In this document: piece after piece, positions 37,739 to 48,194 of the stretch
Layout of the letters: every line of letters begins with the position of its first letter
How positions within the stretch are numbered: position 1 is the first letter of the stretch
From: Halichondria panicea
Taxonomy: Eukaryota > Porifera > Demospongiae > Suberitida > Halichondriidae
Assembly: GCF_963675165.1 (NCBI RefSeq)
Contig: NC_087392.1
Span: 4,609,442-4,673,441, forward strand
Direction of reading: 5' to 3'
DNA length: 64,000 nt
Notes under the pieces: model-generated
Told to the model about the DNA's origin: nothing
The model's database searches: none
What the model saw: only the letters and a program-made list of their open reading frames with translations
Translations under genes and position numbers: made by a program

Positions 37739-39688
37739 TATGGTAGACAGTCCTCCTTTGGAATTCCCAAAAGAGGTAATCCCCGGGCCAGAAACCCCCT
37801 CCTCCCTTCTCCCCTCTCTGACAGTCCCTGCAGTTGAGGAACGACCTCTCCTAGACGATTTGGTGCCCTAGCAAAGAAGCGAAGAAAATGTGCACAAATT
37901 GTTAGCTCAGATGAAGAAGATGGAGAAAGTTCTTCTGAAGTGAATGGGATGTAAAAATTATATGATTCCAATTCTTCTCCAGATTTGAAACGAAACCGAA
38001 AAAAACAGGTCCCTAGACCTAGACACTCAGTGTACATACAGAGTGACAGTGAATCAGATGCACCCTCCAGCAATGATAGACCTCATGCCATTGAACTCAA
38101 AGAATATCGAAAACAGCTCGTAAGTTGTTGTGGAGACCAAACAAACTGCATGTGCAGTCTTGTGACACTAATAGTACCGTGATGAGTATATATATACAGT
38201 GGGTCAGAATCAGAGGAAGATGGTTATTCCGTCAACAGTACTGAATGATTCCTCCCTAGATGAGCTGTGCGATATTCCACGCTGCTCTATTGCTAAGGCT
38301 AAACTGATTGACAAAAATCGACCCTTTGATGCTTTTGTATGTATTGAGTGCTTTGATTGCAGGCAAGGGCTAATAGACCAGTTCAATAAACAGGAGAGTA
38401 TCTTCGTGTTCCTACTATCAACAAGGGCTGGTGAGTTGATGGTGACCTGTACACATTATAGTCTAGCCTGTCCATTATATGTATAGTTTAGCTAATGTCT
38501 GACTAGACACATCTCATGGTCTTCACTGATGAACTTTTCTTCTAGTGATGTGTAGAACGCCCACACACTTGTACAGACTCATTGAGAAGCTTGTGCTGTA
38601 CATTATTGCAGTGACTGTATTGTGTTCCCATGCATGCAGGGGGTCTTGGCATCAACCTCACCTCAGCCAATGTGGTCATCATCCATGATATAGACTTTAA
38701 CCCCTACAACGACAAGTAGGCCGAGGACCATTGTCACAGGGTCAGCCAGACCAGGTGCATGGGCTTAAACTAGTCATTGAGTGTGTTTGCTCAAAAAATT
38801 GACGTTGTAAAAAGTTTCAGCAGCTATAGTCAAAATAATTATATTATACAGCTGCATGAGAGTGTGATCTTGTTTGTGCTCACTGAATGTTTGTTCACAT
38901 TTAAGCAATGGTCGGGCAAACAAAATATCCACTGCATACATGTTCAATGATGTGCCCACACTGCATGATCGGTGGTTATAGTCTCGCAAGCCAGCCGTTA
39001 CATTATAGGGTCTGGTCCATGAGACTATTATGGTGGTTATAGTACTAACCTGGCAAAAATATCCCCACTCTTAGGCCTAGTTTACATCACCTGCATGTTA
39101 GAAAATTCTGGGCCACCTTCCTGCATGTCACACTCTCCCATTCATTTCATATGCCCCTCCGTACATGCATACATACCAGTGCTGAGGCTGGTGGGTGGTG
39201 GGACAGTGGAAGAGGACATCCTCCAGTGTGCACAGAGCAAGCTGCGACTGGAGCACGACGTCACAGCCTCCACTGACCACAGTGAGGCACGAGGGGGACA
39301 TGGTCACAATATTGACACTTTGTTTTCACTGTATGGGGAGTTGCATCTAAACGGCTTTGGTGAATGTAATTATTCATGGCTGTACACAGTGTACACTAAC
39401 AGTGCTATGGTAGCTAGCTGAGGGTGGTATTTTCAACTTGTTATGTCAAAAGTTTGTTTTTATAATCATAGCAGATTGCCTGTACATGAACTAATTCTTC
39501 TCCATGTGCATGTGATGTATGCCTGTTAGTGGCACCTATAGTTAACGAACACAGTATTGTATACCTATTGCATTTACTGTTCTTTACTGTTTCCTCTTCA
39601 TTCTCCAGATGATAAATTGGACGTGACTGGTCTCCTACAGAAGGCTCTAGCTAGCAAGATCTCAAACTATATGAACCTCCTAACCTAA
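37739..39688 (+). pseudogene. SMARCAD1-like helicase, internally deleted copy (N-terminus joined to C-terminal lobe)
   Basis: Blocks in order: N-terminal Pro/Ser exon and acidic SSDEEDGESSSE tract (37739-37953), Ser-rich linker (about 37970-38105), CUE-like exon (about 38190-38336, LDELCDIPRCSIAKAKLIDK), then motif V (38363-38430, LIDQFNKQESIFVFLLST), motif VI (38640-38754, [20 protein letters not shown]), the LRLVGGGTVEEDI exon (39179-39291) and the last exon (39609-39688, LLQKALASK, stop). The whole first ATPase lobe is missing: donor 38337 and acceptor 38362 lie only 26 bases apart. Further lesions are a 1-base deletion in the N-terminal exon and an in-frame TAG at 38717-38719, where the family has Gln in NDKQAEDRCHR. 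It is a clear pseudogene of a chromatin remodeller. Confidence 0.8.
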
Positions 39689-40100
39689 CGTTGACTATTG
39701 AGTATACTTCTCATCAATAATATTATCAGATCAGTGTTGTGTTTTATTGTCAGTGAAAATATGTGATTTTGTAACTATTATTATGATTATTCCAAAGCAT
39801 CAAGCCATCAGATCAGTTTTTATTGTACAGTATAATTTCAAAAGATACAATGAGACCACACATTAATTATATGAATTGTAGTATCGTGTAGATTTGTTGT
39901 CATTTGACTTTTAGACATAAAGACTCATCATTGTAACAACACAACAGTATTTATACAAAACACCAAGACAGTTCCTAGAAGGTTCTAGATCTATCTAATA
40001 ACAACTAGCATAGTACAAACAATCTACCAGAACATTCTAGAATACTCTACTAAATACATAATACAATTAGTTCACATTCCACATGAATGATCGTAGTTTA
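39689..40100. other. 3' flank of the helicase pseudogene
   Basis: An AT-rich stretch without a recognised gene. It separates the last helicase exon from the 3' tail of the LINE. Confidence 0.35.
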
Positions 40101-41650
40101 ATATAATAATAATAATAATAATAATATATATCTTTACAGTGATATTATACAGTGTGATAGTAGTGACATATTTAATATAAAGCTATAGAGTCACTGAAAG
40201 CTTGGACCATTTAAGGAACAGCTTGGTAATTATATATATACATGGTTATATTATACATGGTATGTACGTGTATTAGCTATACATTTGTAACACGGACAGA
40301 GAAAATGAAAGGTGCAAAGATTGTTCGGGTCGAAGTTCTCCATAAAATGTTTCCACAGGTATTTTGTAAGGTGTGTTTTGTTTGTGTTCAACGATGACTC
40401 TAGATCCAAAACACCTCTTGGGAGTGCATTCCAGAGCCGGACTATACGGATGAAAAAGAAATTTCTCGTAGTCGTTAGCCTCGCGAATTTGTGCTCCAGT
40501 TTGACACCATTTGCTCTTGTCCTATTATTAACAAACTTGATGTACTTTTTCAAGTCATTTGCATCAGATGTGTCTTTCAGATTCCTGATTAACAGCATTA
40601 TGTCTTGAATTTCAAGCCAGTACATGAGCGGTAGATTCCTAAGCTCAAGAAGTCGAGATTTATAGTTATTTGAGTAGTCATTCAGAATATACTTCGTTGC
40701 TTTACGCTGTATTCTTTCTAGACTTTGAATGTGTTTTATAAGTTGCGGCCGCCACAATTGACAGCAGTAAGATATTTGGGATTTCACCAGTGAGCAATAT
40801 AGTATTTTCTTCAGGTGTATGGGTGAGTGGGGACGTATATTTCTTCTAATAACATAGAGCGCTTGGTAGGCTTTGGAGCAGATAAGGTCAAAATGCTCGC
40901 TCCACGATAGGCTATTTGAAACTATTACACCTAGGTCTTTCTGTGAATTTACAAAGGGAATATCAATCTGGCCAATGGTGTAAGGGGCTAATTCTTGAGA
41001 TGGAGTTTGGGTGGAGAACTGAATCGCACTGCATTTGGTGGGATTTAGGGCTAAGTTCCACTGCTTACACCAATCACTGATTGCCTTTAGGTCATCTTCA
41101 AGCCTTTGGTGATCTTCCATAGTATTTATGGTCTTTAGTAGCTTGACATCATCAGCAAAAAGGAAGCAGCTGGAATAGGTTATAATGTCAGGTATATCAT
41201 TTACATAAATTATGAAGAGGAGTGGCCCTAGGATACTTCCTTGGGGAACTCCGGATAACACTGCTTCTGTAGAAGACGCTATGTTGTTGAATTGTACATA
41301 GTGGGAGCGGTCACTTAAGTAATTCTTGAACCATAACCACAAGTCGCCTGTGATGCCTATTCTCCACAGTTTGTAGAGGAGTTCTTTATGAGGGACTGAG
41401 TCGAAAGCCTTACAAAAATCTAGATATATCATGTCGACCTTATTTCTTTTGTCCAGGGCCTCATATACAATAGCAAATGCTGATAATAGTTGAGAACAAC
41501 ATAATTTGTTTTTCATGAAGCCATACTGCTGTTTAGATATTTTTGGACGAACAAAATCAATAATTTTGCTTGAAATGATAGACTCTAGAACCTTTGATAG
41601 AATACACATGTATAGTAGTTCAGAGCTATTCATCGTAAAGTTAACCCTGC
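40101..41650 (-). mobile_element. 5'-truncated non-LTR retrotransposon (CR1/Jockey-type LINE)
   Basis: The 472-residue frame at 40251-41669 is the C-terminal part of a LINE ORF2. It has reverse transcriptase motifs A (YLDFCKAFDSVPH), B (SGVPQGSILGPLLF) and C (FLFADD, a common variant of YADD) and a following thumb with QKDLGVIVS and RIVRLWNALP. The endonuclease and the start of the RT (the NYRPISL block) are missing, with the homology beginning about 20 residues into the frame, so the copy is 5'-truncated, as usual for LINEs. The element ends at an (ATT)n tail at 40101-40130, read on the minus strand. RT itself is unbroken; without endonuclease it is not expected to move. It sits to the right of the helicase pseudogene. 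Confidence 0.85.
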
Positions 41651-41669
41651 CTGTAGCTATTATGTTCAC

Positions 41670-42660
41670 CAGCTGATGTCATATGAAGAGAGTGTCCCAA
41701 ACTGCTCTATAGTGAGTGCCTGTGCGTGGTCTCCTCCACATGCACCACTGATCTGAACAGCTCCTCCACTACAGCCTCGATCTCTCTCTCTGCCCCTTTG
41801 TTTGACTCTCCTCCTCCAAGAATAGCAACCTATACACTTAATAGTGTCAGTTTATGAAATTCAGTAGGAGAAATCCGGATCTATAATTTTGTATGGAGTT
41901 GAGGAGAGCATTATAATAATAAAGCGGGGAAATGAGGAGAGAATGGGACGGATAGATCAACAATACATCACTTGTCAGTGTTATACTATTAGAATTGCCA
42001 CTCAACATGAATGCATTCTGTACTCAGAGTAGGCTAACCTAGGGATAGTTGCATGTTGATGTGCATGAGTGCTTTCCCACGCACAGATCTTGAAGCCCCA
42101 CTTGACGACAGACACCACAGCATGACACTCGAATAAACGCTCTGCAAAATCAACCAAATTTTTGACCAACATTCAATCGATTTTCTCTGTTTAAAAAAGA
42201 TATATAATATTTATAGGGCTCCATACAGTGAATGTAGTGGAGGCTAAAATGTGTGATCTGCATTCAGTTATAGATGCTGGAATAGTACACATTGCGTTCC
42301 GTACACATTAGCTACCTCATGATATTGACTGTGGTACACACTATATAGATCTACAGCTAGATAGGGAGTGAATCACTTACTGTGGATCTTAGCTTCATGA
42401 TCAAACCACAACCATTAGAAGTTTGTGCATCCATGCACCTAGTAGCACTATTACATATGTGCATGTAAGACCTTGTTCAGCTTTCACAGGTTATGCATGG
42501 ATTGATGTGGTCAAATGAACAACTTCTTTGACTTGTGTTTACTTTCTGGTTACAGCTTTTATCATCTAGCTAGTGGGCAGTTGCCAGGTATTTTACACAT
42601 CATGAGCAAAGACCTTTGTCCAACTACCTTTTATATAGTCTACTAATGTCAAATTTTGCA
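41670..42660. other. Non-coding stretch
   Basis: No gene is supported. The last about 300 bases resemble 37190-37560, so it is a duplicated flank of the helicase N-terminal exon. Confidence 0.35.
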
Positions 42661-42915
42661 TTAAGGATGGATGGAAATGAGAAAGAAAACGGGAGGGAAA
42701 AACAGTCCTCCTGTGGAAGCCTCAAAAGAGATAATCCCAGAAACCCCTCCTCCCTCCTCCCTCCTCCCCTCTCTGACAATCCCTGCAGCTGAGGAACAGA
42801 CCTCTCCTAGACGATTTGGTTCCCTAGCAGAAGCGAAGAAAATGTGCACGAATTGTTAGCTCAGACGAAGAGGATGAAGAAAGTTCTTCTGAAGTGAATG
42901 GATTATTTAAACATA
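42661..42915 (+). pseudogene. SMARCAD1-like N-terminal exon, third copy
   Basis: It encodes a Pro/Ser-rich stretch (IIPETPPPSSLLPSLTIPA) and PRRFGSLA, then loses two bases in CTAGCAGAAGCGAAG (37867 reads CTAGCAAAGAAGCGAAG), which shifts the KRRKCARIVSSDEED tract out of frame. Copies at 12225 and 37739 carry different lesions. Confidence 0.6.
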
Positions 42916-43130
42916 GAAAACCCAGCGACAGTTATTATTAAGTAATGTCCGATTCAGATTTAGATGCAAGTTATGGCACCTGATCATGAAAGAGTCCCCG
43001 AACTAGATCTACTGTGATGAAATGATTAAACTAGAGGTATATAGATGAGTATCTTTCAGCCACTACTGTACTTGGGACTTGTTTAATCTCGTGGTTCCTA
43101 CTTTTTAAGACTGTTGACATTTGTGTCAAC

Positions 43131-43179
43131 CTGACCATACATTGAAGAGGAGAACTCCTCTTCAATCTATGACCTGACC
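43131..43179. mobile_element. Hairpin micro-insertion
   Basis: A perfect 12-base stem (ATTGAAGAGGAG, 2-base loop AA, CTCCTCTTCAAT) at 43141-43166 sits between two copies of CTGACC. The paralogous site at about 24096-24110 reads AACCTGACCTACAT without it. The inserted piece is about 37-43 bases. Confidence 0.65.
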
Positions 43180-43311
43180 TACATATAGCTGTAGGTACAA
43201 TGTGTGCATCTGCTGTGAGCATTTCTACACAACTGCTATAGATCTCATGCACACAGTTGAATCTGTTCACTCAATGCCTCAGTTATGGTCTATCCCTGTG
43301 TCCCCATGCAA

Positions 43312-43445
43312 GTACAATGTGTGTATAGGTCAGGCTGAGGATAAGGAGTTCTTTAGGAAGCGCTCTAGACTGTCTCATACTGGAGGAGGGACACATGCTC
43401 AAGAACATGAACTCACTGCGATACACACACCTCATGAAAATACAG
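43312..43445 (+). pseudogene. SMARCAD1-like helicase exon for motif II, second copy
   Basis: It is the paralogue of 24242-24375 and encodes EDKEFFRK, then LILEEGHMLKN in another frame: two bases are missing at AAGCGCTCTAGAC (24290 has AAGCTCTCTCTAGAC). The acceptor CAGG is altered to CAAG. The donor ACAG|GTATG is kept. The BEL/Pao element begins 81 bases downstream. Confidence 0.65.
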
Positions 43446-43526
43446 GTATGATCACAAACCACAAACATAGTGTGCTTCTATGTAAGGCTTGAGCGTGTGT
43501 ACACATACTTAAAGTGTGTTTGATAT

Positions 43527-43942
43527 TGTTGAGCTCTTATCTTGGTGTAGAGGGATTCTAGACAGGCTAGACAAATTAGCTAGAGACAGGCCCCTAGCTA
43601 TAGGCAACAACAACTAGTTATAGACAAATTGACTTCACAGTGTAGCTCTTAACCAAATTCTTAGATTGAGAAGCAAAACATCAACTGACAATACAGGGTA
43701 AAGTGAGGGTAAAACGAAGTTAAAGTGAAGTGAGGCAAAAAAAGTAAACAAAACCTTAAATACGTGGAGCGGGGCCCCAGAAGCTCGCATAACAACAAAG
43801 GGAGGAAGTGGAGCACTAACAATGAGAAAAGAGTATGATATCAACATCAACATCAAATCATGGTTAAGGTAGTAGTAAATATTACATAACATAAGGTGTT
43901 AATAAGGTTCTAATTTAAAGTAAGGTACATTGAGCGTGAACA
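43527..43942 (-). repeat. 3' LTR of the BEL/Pao element
   Basis: On the minus strand it begins TGTTCACGCTCAATG and ends AGAGCTCAACA, so it has TG...CA ends. It is 416 bases and differs from the 5' LTR by several small indels and substitutions, so the insertion is not recent. No purine-rich tract was seen at its inner edge. Confidence 0.85.
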
Positions 43943-44000
43943 TACCACCGGCCAAGACCGGATGGTCTTACAAAACAAAAGAGGTGAGGAGATTGAGTGT

Positions 44001-45427
44001 TCAATTGTCAAATTGTTCATCATTCGGCAGGGTTACTGCGAGTTTCGTTATTGGCCGAGTATAAGTTCCGTTAGTGGTTCTAATCGTTGCCACGCATACT
44101 AAATTGTCTTTTCCTGGGTGAACTTCGATTACGTGGGCAAGAGGCCATTTGGTAGATATCAGAGAATCTTCATGGATTACAATTAAATCACCAGGTTGAA
44201 TATTTCGAGTGGGGTGCCGCCATTTGTTAAAGCGTCCAAGTTGGGAGATGTATTCTAAGGACCATCGCTTCCAGAAGTGCCTGAGTAGAGACTTGCACAA
44301 CTGCCAACGCTTGAGGGGGGAGGTGCATCCTGTGGGGGTGACTTCTGGGAGAGCTGTCAGTGGCTTCCCGATGAGGAAATGACCAGGTGTGAGAGCTTCA
44401 ATTCCATCGTCATTATTAGGGAGTGGAATGAGAGGTCGCTTCAATTTGGGTCAAGAGGGTGGAAAGTTCTTCATACGTCAATTTTACATCACCTAGAATT
44501 CATCTCAAATGAGTCTTTGTAGATTTGACCGCTGCTTCCCAGATGCCGCCAAAGTGAGGTGCATGCTGGGGAATGAACTTCCAGGTAATCTTCTTATCAC
44601 TGAGGTAGTGATTAACATTTTCTTGAGTGGATTGCATTTGGGAATTGGTAGAGATCTTTGAGTTCTCGAGCAGCTCCAACGAAGTTAGTGCCATTATCAC
44701 TCTAAATGAGCGAGGGGAGGCCGCGTCGAGAGATGAAGCGTTTCAGACACGCAATAAATGCGTCTGAGGTGAGGTCAGTCACTAATTCAAGATGGACTGC
44801 CTTCACTGTTAGAGAAACAAACACACAGATGTAGGCTTTAAATTGACTACTGTGAGTTTACGAACGTGTCCATATTTGATCATCAAAGGACCAGCATAGT
44901 CGACTCTGACTTTGTCAAATACCGAGCCAGGTGTGATCCTTTTGATAGGGAGTTGTCCAAGCATCTGAGGTTTGGGTCTTGCTGTGTACCTGTGGCAAAT
45001 AATGCATTTCCTAGCAACTGATCTGACTACCTTACGTCCACCAACAATGTGACAACGTCTGGATAGGGAGGCAGAGAGTAGAGTAGGACCTGCATGTAGT
45101 AATCGCTGGTGTTCATGTCGTATCATTAAGTGGGTGAGAGGATGTAAAATACCTGGTCGAGACTGATAGTTGGAGGTTTGAGAAAGTTGTTTTCTACCGC
45201 CTACTCTGAGAATATCAGAATCATCGATAAATGGTTGCAGAGACAAGAGTGAACTGGAGTTGGAGAGATCCTTTGGAGTGAATCCAGGTCAGCTGCGAAG
45301 TGAGTTGCTTGAATGACCTTGATCCAGTAATTTTCTGCTGCTTGCAATTCAGTGGTTGTGAGATGAATTGATCCGTTCTGCTATATTCGAGAATTTCGAT
45401 TGAAACGAAGGGTCCAAGCAGCAACAC
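44001..45427 (-). pseudogene. BEL/Pao integrase and C-terminal region (fragmented)
   Basis: Pieces in order on the minus strand: continuation of RNase H and linker (to about 45225), a His/Cys zinc-binding region and start of the integrase core (44809-45246; LLHAGPTLLSASLSRRCHIVGGR, CIICHRY, VRVDYAGP with the first catalytic Asp), the end of the core (44500-44700; FIPQHAPHFGGIWEAAVK with the catalytic Glu), and the DUF5641-type tail (44001-44444; LTPGHFLIGKPL). The frames do not connect: shifts fall near 45250 and 44810 and between the later pieces. The enzyme is dead in this copy. Confidence 0.8.
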
Positions 45428-48194
45428 GTTTTAAGGAGTCATCATTTGAAAATCGATCCATAGGGATGATGGGTGTGAGATCTTGAGTGAGTACAAGTAG
45501 TGACACTTCTTTTTCATCAACTTTAAGTTTGTTTGGAGGGAGAGGTAGTCTTTCAGGCCAATTAGTTGGTGGTTCTTTAAGCCAAGTGGGTCCATTCCAC
45601 CAGAGAGAGTGGTCAAGGAGTTCTGAGGGGTAGAGTCCTCTTGAGGCACAGTCAGCTGGGTTGTCAGCTGAGTGAACATGTCTCCATTTGTCAGGAGGGA
45701 TGAGATCGACTATGGTTGAGATTCTGTTTCCAACATATGTCTTGTAGCGTCTAGGACTTCCATCCAGCCAATTTAGTACAATTGTGCTGTCGGTCCAAGC
45801 ATGTGTGAGTGAGAGGGGAATATCGAGTACTTGTATGATATGATGGATTAGTCGAGCCAGTAGTTGAGCTCCACAGAGCTCTAGGTGAGGGATAGTTAGC
45901 CGCTTGATGGGTGCCACCTTGCTCTTAGACATCACCAAAGCAATGTGGATACGATTAGAGGTGTCTGTGATGCGTAGATAGACTACAGCTGCATAAGCAA
46001 GTTCAGAAGCGTCCGAGAAACCATGGATTTCTGTTAAGAAGGGTTTGGACTTCTTGTCAAAGTAGCATCGGGGAATGGGTATCTGTGAGAGTAGGTGCAG
46101 TTCTGTTCTCCATTGTAGCCAGGCGTCATGGACATGTTCAGGCACAGTGTCAACCTTTAGCTCCCATAGCTGCTGCATGAGAATCTTGGCCTTGATAGTA
46201 GAGGGAGAAAACCAACCTAGGGCATCAAAAGTCTTGGCAACATCTGAGACAAGACCACGTTTTGTCAGAGTTTCCAGTGGTGTGGGAGAAGGTACAGACA
46301 GTTTGAAACAATCCTTGGGAGCATTCCATTGAATTCCAAGTGTCTTTGTGTATTCTTCCATCGAGGGCATTTCTTGAATAGACTTGGGGTCTTTGAGGTT
46401 TGCTGGCAAGTGCTGGATAGCTCGTAGATCGCTAGAGTTCCACTTTCTTAGAAGAAATCCTCCTGCAGAGAATAAGTCCTGGAGTTGCCGTTGAAGCTCA
46501 ATAGCTTCTTGAACAGTATCAGCTCCTGTGAGTCCATCATCAACATAGAATGAAGTGTCCACGCTCTTGGCTGCAAGTGGGTATTCCATAGCGTGGTCGA
46601 TAGCATTTTGCTTGACAGCCATGTTAGCTGCAAATGAGGAAGCAGATACTCCGAAGGTGATGCGAGTCATCCTGTAGTCAAGCAGAGGGTCCTTTGGGTT
46701 GTTCCGCCACACAAAGCGATGGAGATCGCGATCGGTAGTGGTTAGTTCGACAGCCCGATACATTTTGCTAACGTCTGTGGTGAGAACAATTCGATGTGTA
46801 CGGAATCGAAGGAGAACATCAATAAGAGGGGGGTGAATGGTAGGTCCGACAAGCAGGCTGTCATTGAGTGAGATACCATTGCTGGATTTGGCAGAGGCGT
46901 CAAATACAACTCTGAGTTTTGTTGTCGTACTGTCTTCTTTTCGGACAGCATGCATGGGCAAATAGAACGTTTCTTGAGAGGGTTTGTGCATGTCTGCTTC
47001 TGGTACACATTCAGCGTGTTTGAGATCCATGTATTCGTTCATGACAGTAGCAAATTCATCAAATTGATCCTTTGAGTGGAGATATCGCTCAAGAGAGAGG
47101 AATCGGCGTACAGCAGATGATCTTGACTCTCCAAGAGGTTTTGTCCGAGGGTTTTTTGGAAGTGGTACGACAAATCTACCATCTTCACCTTTCTTGTGGG
47201 TTTCAGCAAAATGACGAACAACAGAGCGTTCTTCTGGTGAGTGATTTGAGACATCTCTTGGGCATTCTTCAATTTCCCAGAACTTGCGGAGAATGTCGTC
47301 ACCAGAGAGTGTGATTGCATGGTTAGCTGCAACATTTGAGGGGACTTTGAGATTGTCTGTTTTGCCAGTGAGTACCCATCCAAACTTAGTTTCAAAGGCA
47401 GTAGGTGTACCAGGGGGTCCATTCCGCCGGCCTTGCAACAGCACATCAGCGTAGACGTCTACTCCCAGGAGTATGTCAATTTTGTTAGGTTGGCCAAAGT
47501 CGGGATCTGCAAGGTGTAGATCGTTGAGGTGACTCCATTTGGCATTTAAGTGAACAGGTTGAGTGGGTAGATCACAGGTGACACGTGGGACAACAATTGC
47601 AGATATTTGAAGCCTTTCAACGGGTGGGCACAGAGTTGAGATTGAGAATGTGGCAACTGATTGCAAGGGAGATCCGCGAGACATACCAGTGATGCCAGAG
47701 ATGCGAATGTTCTGAGTTGACAATGGTAGTTGGAGAGATTGAGCCAATCGCTTGGATATGAATGAAGTGGAAGAGCCTGAGTCCAGTAGACCGCGCGCTC
47801 GGACACAAGTGCCATCGGGTGCGTTTACAAACATTTGACAAGTCATGAGTAGTGTAGTTCCAGAGCCAGACTGAGCATAACTTGAGACCATTGGTGCTAC
47901 TGCTAGAGCAGAAGATTCGGTAGAGGGAGGCTCTGACTGTTCTTTGTTTTTTGCAGACTCACGGTGAAGCAACGTGTGATGTGGCTTCTGGCATTTCCTG
48001 CAACGATTGTTGCTTCCGCAATTCTTTGAGAAGTGACCTGGTTTGAGACAATTAAGACATACATTGCTTGAGCGGACAGTGGACAACATCTTGTCGTGAG
48101 GGAGCAACTTGAACTGCGGACAAGCATACAAGGGATGCTTCTGAGTCTTACATATCGAACAATTAGGTGCATCTGGCGATTGTGAATTCGCCAC
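45381..48194 (-). pseudogene. BEL/Pao pol: zinc knuckles, protease, reverse transcriptase, RNase H
   Basis: An open stretch of 937 residues. Near the start are Cys/His zinc knuckles (CSICKTQKHPLYAC, CLNCLKPGHFSKNC), then an aspartic protease (RGLLDSGSSTSFIS), a reverse transcriptase with VVFDASAKS, LTTDVSKMYRAVEL and the catalytic FYVDDGLTGAD, and an RNase H-like region (LTHAWTDSTIVLNWLDG). It overlaps the gag frame by about 290 bases in another frame. It ends at a TAG (45381-45383) after RFNRNSRI; the same frame stays open beyond for about 40 codons, so this stop is probably a mutation. Retroelement family knowledge places these functions in cytoplasmic virus-like particles. Confidence 0.88.

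Noticed and set aside
39000-39060. Small palindromic motif near AGTCTCGCAAGCC
   Set aside because: Too short and unique in the window to support a feature.
2833-39688. One functional SMARCAD1 gene spanning the region
   Set aside because: Exon order repeats, several exons carry frameshifts or stops, and the N-terminal exons restart inside the block.
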